Shown here piece by piece: positions 31,651-39,527 of a stretch of 46,129 nucleotides of DNA. The DNA lies in assembly GCA_964490435.1 (NCBI GenBank), contig CAZBCF010000007.1, forward strand, positions 1 to 46,129. Direction: 5' to 3'. The notes beneath the pieces are model-generated. The model did no database searches. It was not told the DNA's origin and was given only the letters and a program-made list of their open reading frames with translations. The DNA is from IMCC26077 sp964490435. GTDB taxonomy: Bacteria > Actinomycetota > Actinomycetes > Nanopelagicales > Nanopelagicaceae. The first letter of the stretch is position 1; each line of letters starts with the position of its first letter. The translations under genes were made by a program, and so were the position numbers.

Positions 31651-32490
31651 GTGAGAACGCAGGTATCCATCGAGTTCTTCCCACCTAAAGATGAGGAAGG
31701 AGAGCAGCGGCTTTGGAATGCGCTCGAACACCTTTCAGATATCGCTCCAGATTTTGTCTCGGTGACGTATGGCGCCGGGGGTAGCACTCGCGATCGAACA
31801 CTGCGCATCACCTCAGAGATCACAGCACGAACTGGTATCCCAACAGTTGCGCATCTCACCTGCGTTGGCTCGACTCGGGGCGAACTAGCGTCGATCTTGG
31901 CGCAGTATCAGCAAGCGCGCATTGGCAAAGTGCTCGCATTGCGCGGTGATCCACCCAGTGGGCCGAGTGGGGCTTGGTTGCCCACTCTGGATGGGATAGA
32001 CCATGCAGACCAATTGGTTGAACTTGCTGCTGGTATGGGATTTGAAGTTGGCGTGGCGGTATTTCCTGATGGACATCCGGCTAGCGCTAATCGCTTAGAA
32101 GATCTTGTGACGTTGCGGCGCAAAGTTGATGCTGGAGCAACCTTTGCCATTTCACAATTTTTCTTCGATGTTTATTCTTGGCAACGGCTCATGGATGACG
32201 TTGCTGCTGCCAAACTAAATATCACCTTAATTCCTGGAATCATGCCTGTAACCAACGTCAAACAATTAATCAGGTTCGCCGAACTTTCAGGAACTGAGAT
32301 ACCGGCTCCCATTCGAAAGCGTTTCGAGGCAATTGCTGACGATCCAATCGCGGTGACAAAAACGGGAGTTGATGTTGCTACTTCGCTCTGCCAGCAACTA
32401 CTTGATATCGGAGTAAATGCACTTCATTTCTTCACCTTGAACTCCTCGCCGGCTACCCGCGAAGTAGTATCCAATTTAAGGCTCTCGTGA
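31651..32490 (+). CDS. metF: Methylenetetrahydrofolate reductase
   Basis: A 279-residue FAD-dependent enzyme that reduces 5,10-methylene-THF to 5-methyl-THF for methionine synthesis. Motifs are VSIEFFPPKDEEGE, VSVTYGAGGSTRDRT, VLALRGDPPSG, TFAISQFFFD and LIPGIMPVTN. It starts at GTG 31651. The nearest relative by position is the metF-like gene that flanks idsA2 in Mycobacterium. It lies alone next to crtE, which produces no obvious pathway link; the divergent promoter is the likely reason the pair is kept. Confidence 0.95.
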   Translation: MRTQVSIEFFPPKDEEGEQRLWNALEHLSDIAPDFVSVTYGAGGSTRDRTLRITSEITARTGIPTVAHLTCVGSTRGELASILAQYQQARIGKVLALRGDPPSGPSGAWLPTLDGIDHADQLVELAAGMGFEVGVAVFPDGHPASANRLEDLVTLRRKVDAGATFAISQFFFDVYSWQRLMDDVAAAKLNITLIPGIMPVTNVKQLIRFAELSGTEIPAPIRKRFEAIADDPIAVTKTGVDVATSLCQQLLDIGVNALHFFTLNSSPATREVVSNLRLS

Positions 32491-32497
32491 TGACCAG

Positions 32498-33127
32498 ATG
32501 ATGACCCGGAGTCAATATCTCACCGCATGGTCGCGGATCCATGGTTTTACCAAAGGTCAAGAAGTCGCTGGCATCGCTCGCGGGTATCTCTCGATGAACT
32601 TCTATTGTGTGCAACCCCTGGTCATCATGAGAGCGTCGCCGAACATCGTGACTCTTTTCGCGCCCTTACTCGCCGCAGGTGCCCTCTTAGTTGACAACCA
32701 ATGGTTGATTGCGCTGTTGATCCTGGCCTCACTCATGGTTGATGGTTTCGATGGTGCCGTCGCAATCATTCGCGCGAAGTCATCGACACTGGGCGCTGTT
32801 TGGGATGGCATAGTTGATCGCGTCACTGAAGTACTCTGGTTAGCTGCGTTGTACTACGCAGGAATTTCACCTGCGGTTCTGCTCGTGATTTGGGTTCTGG
32901 TCGCAACCCAAGAGTACGGTCGCGCAAAACTCACCCATATCGCGGGCAATGTGTTGGGCGTTGTGACAGTGTGCGAGCGGCCCGTTCGTGGCCTGCTCGT
33001 GGCTTGTGGTTTTGCCGGTACAGCGATAATCCCAGGAACGCTCGAGGTTGTTGCAATTATTTGGTTGCTTTTGCAAGCAGTCGCATTCGCGCAATTCAGT
33101 GTGATGGCTCGCCGGCAATTGCATTAG
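32498..33127 (+). CDS. CDP-alcohol phosphatidyltransferase family protein
   Basis: A 209-residue membrane protein with about six helices. The family motif D-x2-D-G-x2-A-R-x8-G-x3-D-x3-D is recognisable as DGFDGAVAII...GAVWDGIVD near residues 87-109, with all four aspartates kept but Ile in place of the Arg. Such enzymes transfer a phosphoryl-alcohol from CDP-diacylglycerol or a CDP-alcohol to a lipid or sugar acceptor, at the membrane. The exact product cannot be told. It follows metF by 7 bases and its last 32 bases overlap the convergent CrtD-like gene. Either ATG 32498 or ATG 32501 may be the start. Confidence 0.82.
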   Translation: MMTRSQYLTAWSRIHGFTKGQEVAGIARGYLSMNFYCVQPLVIMRASPNIVTLFAPLLAAGALLVDNQWLIALLILASLMVDGFDGAVAIIRAKSSTLGAVWDGIVDRVTEVLWLAALYYAGISPAVLLVIWVLVATQEYGRAKLTHIAGNVLGVVTVCERPVRGLLVACGFAGTAIIPGTLEVVAIIWLLLQAVAFAQFSVMARRQLH

Positions 33128-34646
33128 CAACTATCTCACCACTGATTCCTACGAGAGGAACGCCACCGCCTGGATGTGCTGAGCCACCGACAAGAAATAG
33201 CCGCGCGACTGGCGAACGATTAGCGGCGCGATTGAATGCGGCAGTAGGACCATTACTAGATCTGCCGTAGATCGACCCGCCTGGAGCGTTATACATTTGC
33301 TCGATATCCGCCGGGGTACGAAAGTGCGTCGAAATGATGCGCGTTGTATCAAGAAGTGCACGTTTGTCTAAGAGTTCGATGATGCGGTCGCGATATTCCT
33401 CGCCCACTCCTGGAGTGAGCCAATCGAATCCATCGCCAGTGAGGCTATGTCGCGGCGCGTTGACAAGTACGAACCAGGATTGCGAGTCAGGTGGGGCCAT
33501 CGAAGCATCTTGCGGCGAGCAGATATACACAGTCGGATCTACAACGGGCTGAAAGTGTGTGAAGAGCGCATCAAACTCCGCATCGTAATCACGTGGGAAA
33601 GAGACAGTGTGGTGCTTTTGATCAGACGATGTACCAGAGAGACTGAGTAAGAGATAAAAACCAGAGAACGATGGGGTTGTGTTCTTAATCTTTCGTCGTG
33701 TCTTGGCGAGTACCCGCGCGGTTGCCTCGGTCTTCTCAAGGAGTTTCTCGTAGGTAACTTCTGCATCGACGTTACTGATCACGAAGTCAGCAGGAATGAC
33801 GGTGCCGCCCTCAAGTATCACGCCAGAAGCCTGATTGGCTGAAGTGGTAATCGAGCGGACCGGAGTGTTCACGCTGATCTTTACGCCAAGTTGGCGAGCG
33901 CGTCGCTCGAGGGCGGCGCTTAGTTGCCCGATACCACCTTCGATATGCCAAGCACCAAAGACTTGTTCAATATATGCAATCGTCAAAAGAGCAGCCGGGG
34001 CTTTTCGTGGATCAGAGCCGGTGTAGGTTGCGTAGCGATCGATCAGCATCACCAATTCAGGTGTAGTGAGGTAGCGCTTTGCCATCGTGCGCAAGGAAGT
34101 GAATGGTGAGATCGTTCGGATGCTAGAGAGAAATCCCGGACGTTTGAGTAGCGGCAAGAAGCCACGGAGTTCATATTCGATAAATGGTTCGCGCGAGAGG
34201 TCCCACATCGATGCAGCGCGATCCATCAAGGCGACCCACTCTTGGGCGCTCTGCTTACCAAACGTCTTTTCAATCGCCTCAGCGACTCCAGCGCGTGATG
34301 CGTTCGGTAGGGTCAAGCGCTGACCAGAAGGAAAGTGGTAGTCAAACGCTGGATCTACCGGATGAAGCGTCACTTCGCTCTCAAGTGGAGCGCCGGTCTT
34401 CAGGAAGAGGTCGCGATAGACAGCGGGCAATGTGAGTAGCGAGGGCCCGGTGTCGAATGCATGACCTGCGAAATTTTCGACTCGACACTTACCACCGAGT
34501 ACATGTGCAGCCTCGAATAGCTCTACGTCGTAACCACGTTTGGCTAGACGAATCGCAGCGCTCAATCCGCCAAGGCCACCACCGACGACCACTACTCGTT
34601 TGCCAGAGCCAGCAGAGTTGATTGTCACAGCGCTCGGGATTTCCAT
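33096..34646 (-). CDS. CrtI/CrtD-family carotenoid desaturase or oxidase
   Basis: A 516-residue FAD-dependent oxidoreductase of the phytoene desaturase superfamily. It has VVVVGGGLGGLSAAIRLAKRG, LFEAAHVLGGKCR, TGPSLLTLP and the C-terminal GGSAHPGGGVPLVGISGEIVANAI. It is only distantly like the CrtI at 29058-30542. Adjacent cruG and cruF genes suggest it is a 1-hydroxycarotenoid 3,4-desaturase (CrtD type); a ketolase (CrtO/CruO type) is possible too. The 5' end overlaps the glycosyltransferase gene by 22 bases, so it is coupled to it. Last gene of the second carotenoid transcription unit. Confidence 0.86.
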   Translation of the reverse strand: MEIPSAVTINSAGSGKRVVVVGGGLGGLSAAIRLAKRGYDVELFEAAHVLGGKCRVENFAGHAFDTGPSLLTLPAVYRDLFLKTGAPLESEVTLHPVDPAFDYHFPSGQRLTLPNASRAGVAEAIEKTFGKQSAQEWVALMDRAASMWDLSREPFIEYELRGFLPLLKRPGFLSSIRTISPFTSLRTMAKRYLTTPELVMLIDRYATYTGSDPRKAPAALLTIAYIEQVFGAWHIEGGIGQLSAALERRARQLGVKISVNTPVRSITTSANQASGVILEGGTVIPADFVISNVDAEVTYEKLLEKTEATARVLAKTRRKIKNTTPSFSGFYLLLSLSGTSSDQKHHTVSFPRDYDAEFDALFTHFQPVVDPTVYICSPQDASMAPPDSQSWFVLVNAPRHSLTGDGFDWLTPGVGEEYRDRIIELLDKRALLDTTRIISTHFRTPADIEQMYNAPGGSIYGRSSNGPTAAFNRAANRSPVARLFLVGGSAHPGGGVPLVGISGEIVANAIAGEPSH

Positions 34647-35716
34647 TCAAGGCGGTTCTTTCGTTTGAGCCACCAGGATCTGATGATGAGGTAACACAAG
34701 ATTGTGATTGCCACCGGATGCATGAGGGCACTTGTAATCGATGATTGACTTCGGATTGCAGACATAAGTCGCGAGATGAATGCGCAGAGCAGAAGCGTTA
34801 TTCCCCAATCCCATTGTGCTAGTGCGATAAAAACCGGGAAGATGTAGAGCGCGACGAGGAAGATGATGACCAGAAGCGCACCGGGTATCGAGCCAAAGGC
34901 TGACCAGAGTGATTTGCTGTATCCATCTCGCAACTCTCTCCAGGAGCGATACATCCGGCACGATGCAATTGCGCTGCCATCGATGACGTTTCCACGATAA
35001 CCATTTCGTTTCATCTGGCGAGCGAGGTGTATATCATCGAGGACTTCTTCATGGATCGCTTTATGTCCGTTCGCAGCAAAGTATGCTTCGCGCTCGAGTA
35101 TCAAGAATTGGCCATTGGCAGCGGTGAGTTGCGGTCGTAGAGATCTTTCAGCAAGGCGCAGCGGCAATGTGGTGATCCAACTCCATTGCAACAGCGGCTG
35201 AATTAACCATTCGCTCCAACTTCGCGCTATCTGTCGTGGATATGGTGAGATGAATTTCCACGAGTATTTGCGAAGGGCGTTGATTGATTTCACCACTGCA
35301 TCCGAGCGAAGGCGAACATCTGCATCGATAAAGACAAGATATTCCGCTCCGTGCTCTTTTACCGCTGCGTTGGCCAATTGCCAACATGCGAAGTTCTTAC
35401 CGGTCCAGCCTTCGGGGAGTGCTTGGCCGCGTAGCAAATGTAATCGTGAATGTGAGGCAGCCATCTCACGGACGATTCGATTGGTGTCGTCGGTCGATGA
35501 GTCATCGAGGACGAAAACTTGGAAATCTTCTATATTCTTTTGGTTGAGCACGCTCTCAAGACAGTCTTCGATGTTGAGCGCCTCGTTTCGCGCCGGAATC
35601 AAGATGGCGATTTTCGCGCGCACCGGTTCTCGATTGCCGGGGCGACGTAATAGCAAGGCGTTGACGATCGAATGGATGGCAAGTGCGAAGCCAATTACGT
35701 AGAAGATGGTTGTCAC
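34625..35716 (-). CDS. cruG: Family 2 glycosyltransferase, CruG-like
   Basis: A 363-residue inverting GT2 enzyme. Before the catalytic domain there is one N-terminal helix (about residues 4-24), and the C-terminal third has three or four more helices. The catalytic part has IAILIPARNEALNIEDC, VFVLDDSSTDDT, VFIDADVRL (the DXD site) and HEEVLDDIHLARQMKRNGY (the acidic base region). Next to cruF in cyanobacteria and some actinobacteria is CruG, the 2'-O-glycosyltransferase of hydroxylated carotenoids; the same order is seen here, with a 4-base overlap. The assignment rests on gene context plus domain layout. Confidence 0.8.
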   Translation of the reverse strand: MTTIFYVIGFALAIHSIVNALLLRRPGNREPVRAKIAILIPARNEALNIEDCLESVLNQKNIEDFQVFVLDDSSTDDTNRIVREMAASHSRLHLLRGQALPEGWTGKNFACWQLANAAVKEHGAEYLVFIDADVRLRSDAVVKSINALRKYSWKFISPYPRQIARSWSEWLIQPLLQWSWITTLPLRLAERSLRPQLTAANGQFLILEREAYFAANGHKAIHEEVLDDIHLARQMKRNGYRGNVIDGSAIASCRMYRSWRELRDGYSKSLWSAFGSIPGALLVIIFLVALYIFPVFIALAQWDWGITLLLCAFISRLMSAIRSQSSITSALMHPVAITILCYLIIRSWWLKRKNRLEWKSRAL

Positions 35717-36516
35717 TGACGATTAACCCAACGGTTGAGCAAGTAGGGGAAGAGAAAGATTCCGAAGGCAAGACCGCCAACGAAAGCAACACCGGGGCGA
35801 TCGAAGAAGAATACGTTCCCAACGACGCCAGAGAACCAGGTCCACAGTAACAACGCATCACCGGCAGTGGTGTTCACACCATTCTTGCGCCGCTCTACGG
35901 GTAGGAGCGCCTGCAGTATCGCCATCAGGATGATCCCTGAGAGCAACCAACCAAAGGTGTTCGAGAGCGGAATCTCGGGCTGGAAGGGAACGTGCAGATT
36001 TGTGTCGAGCCAACTCCATCGCCCTGCACTAACCATTTGTGGATCAAGGAAGAGATCCCAGGCCATGAGTCCGAATCCACCAATCACTATCGTCCAACGC
36101 GCACTGAGTTGGCGAGCGGCAACGAGTAGCGGATGGGTGAGCATCATCCATGCAAAGGGCACTACTAATGGAATGCTGAAGAGGAATGCGCCAAGTGAGG
36201 AATCGTAGCTGTAATGACCAAAGGGCCAACCCGTGCGCACCCCTAGTTCTTCGATGAGTAAGCCAAAGGTGAACGTGATGACTGCATACCGCACCAGGTA
36301 GCTCGCGCCATGAGAGAGGTATGCATTGACGAGAGTGGCGAGTGCGGCTGTGTAGACCGTGCCAATCGTGATGAGACGGAGCGCTTCACCGTCAAGAAGT
36401 GGATAGGAGATCTGAAATCCAATAGCGAGAGCGAGCGTTCCCCACAGAGCCCACTTTTCAATCCGGCTCGGGCCGCGACGTTCGCGCCGTCGTGGGGTGT
36501 AGTTGCGGATGGACAC
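35713..36516 (-). CDS. cruF: Carotenoid 1,2-hydratase-like protein CruF
   Basis: A 267-residue membrane protein of the CruF/DUF422 family with about seven helices. It has LIEELGVRTGWPFGHYSYD, PFAWMMLTHPLLVAARQL and AWDLFLDPQMV, typical of CruF. CruF hydrates the 1',2' double bond of psi-end carotenoids such as gamma-carotene or lycopene. It starts at GTG 36516, with CAGACT seven bases upstream. It is the first gene of a cruF-cruG-crtD-like unit. Confidence 0.9.
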   Translation of the reverse strand: MSIRNYTPRRRERRGPSRIEKWALWGTLALAIGFQISYPLLDGEALRLITIGTVYTAALATLVNAYLSHGASYLVRYAVITFTFGLLIEELGVRTGWPFGHYSYDSSLGAFLFSIPLVVPFAWMMLTHPLLVAARQLSARWTIVIGGFGLMAWDLFLDPQMVSAGRWSWLDTNLHVPFQPEIPLSNTFGWLLSGIILMAILQALLPVERRKNGVNTTAGDALLLWTWFSGVVGNVFFFDRPGVAFVGGLAFGIFLFPYLLNRWVNRQ

Positions 36517-36521
36517 GGTGG

Positions 36522-37229
36522 TTAGTCTGCCGTATGGCTTACATCGATTCCATTCACCGAGCCTGACGCCGATACAACGGCAAAACGCGCAAAGAGCTCT
36601 TCGCTATACCAACCAATCTCTTGTGTCGCCGTGATCGCTTGATTGTGAGCGCTGGTCTTATAGGCGAAGTTCCGGAGTGATTGTGGGTCGCTCCAGAGTG
36701 AGAATGTTCCTTGTAATCCGATGGGGGCCTCGCCAATCCCGATGGCCGCAATGAGGCCGGGAGCCTGATCGAGCGCATCGATGACTGGAGGTACTGCGCG
36801 CCAAAAGAGGAAATTCTTCGACCACTTGATTCGAGCGCGGGTGATTGCTGCGATCGGACCATCATGTTTTTTTGGTTGTTCTGACATTGAATCAAGTTGC
36901 GAAAATGGAGTTTGCCGCGCCCATTGCCCGTGCGATGAGAGGGGAGCAAGGTCAAAAGTCGCCGACTCAGTAGCGCGCTTATTCCAGCGTCCCAGTAGTG
37001 CTGATGTTTTAACTTCGGTGATGGCGCGCTCGCTACCTACGACAAGGAGCGCCCACTGCCAAAGATCAGCATCGCGTGGGGTGAAACTCTCTCCCTTGCC
37101 TGTGCCAAGTAATTTGTAGAAAGAGAGACCTGCAATTTTCCGAAGTGAGATGCGATCAAGGGCCATACGAAGAATTGCGAACGGGATTGCTCTGGTGCGT
37201 ACTCTCCAGATGAAGATGGTTATTTTCAT
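36522..37229 (-). CDS. crtA: CrtA-like carotenoid monooxygenase (spheroidene monooxygenase family)
   Basis: A 235-residue soluble protein. The C-terminal half has the features of spheroidene monooxygenase: GLQGTFSLWSDPQSLRNFAY, HNQAITATQEIGWYSEELFARF and ASGSVNGID. CrtA adds oxygen at C-2 of spheroidene to make spheroidenone; homologues occur in Deinococcus, cyanobacteria and actinobacteria with other carotenoid substrates. With cruF directly downstream (5 bases between), the substrate may be a hydroxylated linear end. Four bases overlap the preceding hydrolase gene. Family assignment is good, reaction here is inferred. Confidence 0.85.
   Translation of the reverse strand: MKITIFIWRVRTRAIPFAILRMALDRISLRKIAGLSFYKLLGTGKGESFTPRDADLWQWALLVVGSERAITEVKTSALLGRWNKRATESATFDLAPLSSHGQWARQTPFSQLDSMSEQPKKHDGPIAAITRARIKWSKNFLFWRAVPPVIDALDQAPGLIAAIGIGEAPIGLQGTFSLWSDPQSLRNFAYKTSAHNQAITATQEIGWYSEELFARFAVVSASGSVNGIDVSHTAD
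36524..36529 (-). promoter_or_regulatory. Leaderless-type -10 box of cruF
   Basis: CAGACT on the minus strand lies seven bases before the GTG at 36516, inside the last codons of the CrtA-like gene. It departs from TANNNT at the first base, so confidence is lower. Confidence 0.4.
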
Positions 37230-38035
37230 GCCAGCACATGTCGGGAGATCTCGGCGATAACTTCCTTTGGGCTATCCCACATCGGCGCATGTCCGGTGTT
37301 CTCCAGAATCACCCACCGTGTATGTGCGGGTAAGAGCGAGCGCTCTTGGCAAGTCTTGGCTGGCAGCGCCCGATCTTTATCGCCGAAGACGACCGTGATC
37401 GGAATCGTTGCATCGATGGGAGTATCAAAACGTTTATCGAGGAAAGCATCCCATGCTGGGTAGTAGCCATCAGATTGAGCCATTGCCCGAGTTGCATCAA
37501 GCATCGTCTCATAACCAATCTCGCGCCATCGCGGGGATACTCGCGAGAACCCAATTTTTTGAGCAACGCCAAGCCGAAGGCCAATATGTGCGAATTTGTT
37601 CGTGCGATTTGCGATGCGCTTAGCGGCATCGGTGCCAGGCACTCGAATAAAGAATGGATGGAGCCAGAGGCCAGCGGGAGCAAGAGCAGTGACTGTGGCA
37701 GTTCGCTCGGGGAAGTGTCCGGCGAGTTCGAGAACGATCCACCCTCCCAGTGAATTGCCGACAAGATGCACTTTCGACATTCCCGCCCGCGCCATCTCTT
37801 CATGCAGATGGTGAGCAAGTGATTTCGGATCCATTGCCACTCGAGGATCGAGAGGATTCCCACCATGTCCTGGCAGTAAACAGGTGATGACTTCACTGAA
37901 TTGTTGGAGTGTGGGAATAATCGGTTTCCACACTGTGTCTGCAGAGCCCATGCCGTGAACGAGCAGAATCGGGATCTGCGATGCACGTTCTTGCGCACCA
38001 CCCACCCGCTCGAAGCGTTGGAATGTGACGGCCAT
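37226..38035 (-). CDS. Alpha/beta hydrolase in the carotenoid unit
   Basis: A 269-residue alpha/beta hydrolase. The nucleophile elbow is VGNSLGG with Ser at residue 95, the acid lies in VFGDKDRALP and the histidine in ENTGHAPMW. The oxyanion region is LVHGMGSADTVW. No signal peptide or membrane anchor is visible, so it is probably cytoplasmic. The stop overlaps the crtA-like start by four bases, so it is in the same transcript as crtA. A substrate cannot be assigned; esterified carotenoids or an acyl transfer side reaction are possibilities. Confidence 0.85.
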   Translation of the reverse strand: MAVTFQRFERVGGAQERASQIPILLVHGMGSADTVWKPIIPTLQQFSEVITCLLPGHGGNPLDPRVAMDPKSLAHHLHEEMARAGMSKVHLVGNSLGGWIVLELAGHFPERTATVTALAPAGLWLHPFFIRVPGTDAAKRIANRTNKFAHIGLRLGVAQKIGFSRVSPRWREIGYETMLDATRAMAQSDGYYPAWDAFLDKRFDTPIDATIPITVVFGDKDRALPAKTCQERSLLPAHTRWVILENTGHAPMWDSPKEVIAEISRHVLA

Positions 38036-38083
38036 GAATCAATTCTCTCGCACTCTGAGAGTCGATTGCCACTGGAGCCGATT

Positions 38084-38572
38084 TTATTCGGCAGCCACTG
38101 CAATCGGGGTTGCTCCGGTGATGCGAAGTAATTCATCAAAGGTAGTGGGGAATACGGCATGCGGGTGTCCGGCTGCTGCCCAGATGATTGGGTAGTCATC
38201 AAGCGCGTTATCTATATAAGTAGTGATGGGGTTGAGGTGCGCGATGGGAGCAACGCCGCCAATAGCAAAGCCAGTTGTGTTCTTGACCAATTCGGCATCG
38301 GCACGTTCGAGTTTTGCTAGTCCTTGCTCGCGCGCAACGAGTTCGGTATCGACTCGGTGGCGACCAGAGGTGAGGATGAGGATTGGTATGTCGGCGCTTA
38401 GGAAGATGAGAGAGGAGCAGATCTGACCCACTTGTACGTTTAATGCCTCTGCTGCCTCTCGGGCACTTCGCGCCGAATCAGCAAGAAGTGTCACTTCCCC
38501 TGAAACATTCAATTCAATAAGGCGTGCTCTAACTCGCACCACGCTTGGGTGATTGGCGATCGCCTGGGTCAT
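38084..38572 (-). CDS. ybaK: YbaK/EbsC-family aminoacyl-tRNA deacylase-like protein
   Basis: A 162-residue protein of the YbaK/ProX editing-domain family that hydrolyses mischarged tRNA in trans (Cys-tRNAPro for YbaK, others for ProXp). Seen: QVGQICSSLIF, ILTSGRHRVDTELVA and GFAIGGVAPIAHLNPIT with the conserved Gly-Gly-x-x-P-x-H region, AAGHPHAVFP near the end. The catalytic lysine of YbaK (VKS motif) is not evident; Ser54-Ser55 occupies that site, so substrate is open. It starts at ATG 38572 with a leaderless-type promoter. Confidence 0.9.
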   Translation of the reverse strand: MTQAIANHPSVVRVRARLIELNVSGEVTLLADSARSAREAAEALNVQVGQICSSLIFLSADIPILILTSGRHRVDTELVAREQGLAKLERADAELVKNTTGFAIGGVAPIAHLNPITTYIDNALDDYPIIWAAAGHPHAVFPTTFDELLRITGATPIAVAAE

Positions 38573-38579
38573 AAAAGAA

Positions 38580-38585
38580 AGTCTA
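38580..38585 (-). promoter_or_regulatory. Leaderless-type -10 box of the YbaK-family gene
   Basis: TAGACT on the minus strand, seven bases before the ATG at 38572, same hexamer as in front of the PASTA kinase. Confidence 0.6.
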
Positions 38586-38598
38586 CTTAACTTGTTGA

Positions 38599-39366
38599 TT
38601 AGTTGGAGAGAAAAACTGTCTCAATAAATGTAAAGAGCCCAACCGCCAAGAGGAGTCCAGCGAAACCTCGCTCTAAACTCTTGGATTTCAAGCGCGTTCC
38701 TTTTTCAGCAGCGAACCATGCAACAATGACCGCACTGACGAGCACGATAATTGGTGTGCTCCAATCGACCTTTGACCAGGTATCAAAACGAATCAATAAA
38801 GCGGTCGAACTATTGAGAAGCATCACGATTAATCCGGTGCCGGCTGCACTATGAGCAGAGACTCCGAAGGCGAGTATCAGAGTAGGAACGACAAGAAACG
38901 CGCCGCCTACTCCGAAAAAGCCAGCAATGAAGCCGATGAGCGTGCCCATGATTGGTAACACAATCGGATGGCGCTGCTTTGCCACGATCTCACCTTGAAA
39001 TGATCTAATCCACATGCTGATTGATGCGCCCAAGATGATGATAGAAATTCCAGTAAGCAAGACGAAATCGGATGCACTCTTGGATGCAATCGCTCCCACC
39101 GCGTTGCCAGCAATTCCGATGATCCAGAGAATTAGCGCTTTGCGAAAATCAATCTGTCGCGCCTTAGCGCGTGCACGAGCACTGACGAGTGCAGCAGCAA
39201 TGACGATGACAAGAGATGCCGTTGTGGCTTGGAGCGGGGGAAAATCGAACACATAGACCAAAGCCGGCACGGCCAAGATCGCCCCACCCGTTCCGACCAG
39301 CCCCAAGGCTGTGCCCATGATTGCCCCAAGGCAGACCGCTAGAGCTATTTCGACTACCAACGTCAC
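38599..39366 (-). CDS. TauE/SafE family permease
   Basis: A 255-residue membrane protein with about eight helices of the TauE/SafE family. The two repeats are ALGLVGTGGAILAVPALVYVF and GFIAGFFGVGGAFLVVPTLIL, each with the family's glycine-rich turn. Members export sulfite, sulfoacetate or other organic anions; the substrate cannot be told here. The GTG start at 39366 is preceded by GGGAG at short distance. It is divergent from the giant gene. Confidence 0.9.
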   Translation of the reverse strand: MTLVVEIALAVCLGAIMGTALGLVGTGGAILAVPALVYVFDFPPLQATTASLVIVIAAALVSARARAKARQIDFRKALILWIIGIAGNAVGAIASKSASDFVLLTGISIIILGASISMWIRSFQGEIVAKQRHPIVLPIMGTLIGFIAGFFGVGGAFLVVPTLILAFGVSAHSAAGTGLIVMLLNSSTALLIRFDTWSKVDWSTPIIVLVSAVIVAWFAAEKGTRLKSKSLERGFAGLLLAVGLFTFIETVFLSN

Positions 39367-39527
39367 GTTCTCCCTACCAGGAGGGCTGGACTCCCAGGTT
39401 CGAAGGCTATCCTTTACCTCTCGTCCTATTTATAGGTGACGGGTTTATAGGTGACGGGCCAGTCGTAAATACGCATGGCGCCAGAGAGGGCGTATGGAGT
39501 AGAGGTGGCGAACCAAGGGGGGTAAGG
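39367..39527. other. Divergent gap before the giant gene with tandem 15-bp repeat
   Basis: This 161-base gap between the TauE-like gene and the giant repeat gene carries two perfect copies of TTTATAGGTGACGGG at 39429-39443 and 39444-39458. TATAGG inside each could serve as -10 sequence, or the pair could be a direct-repeat operator. A run of G (39517-39522) upstream of GTG 39528 is the likely ribosome binding site. Nothing else was found. Confidence 0.5.
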
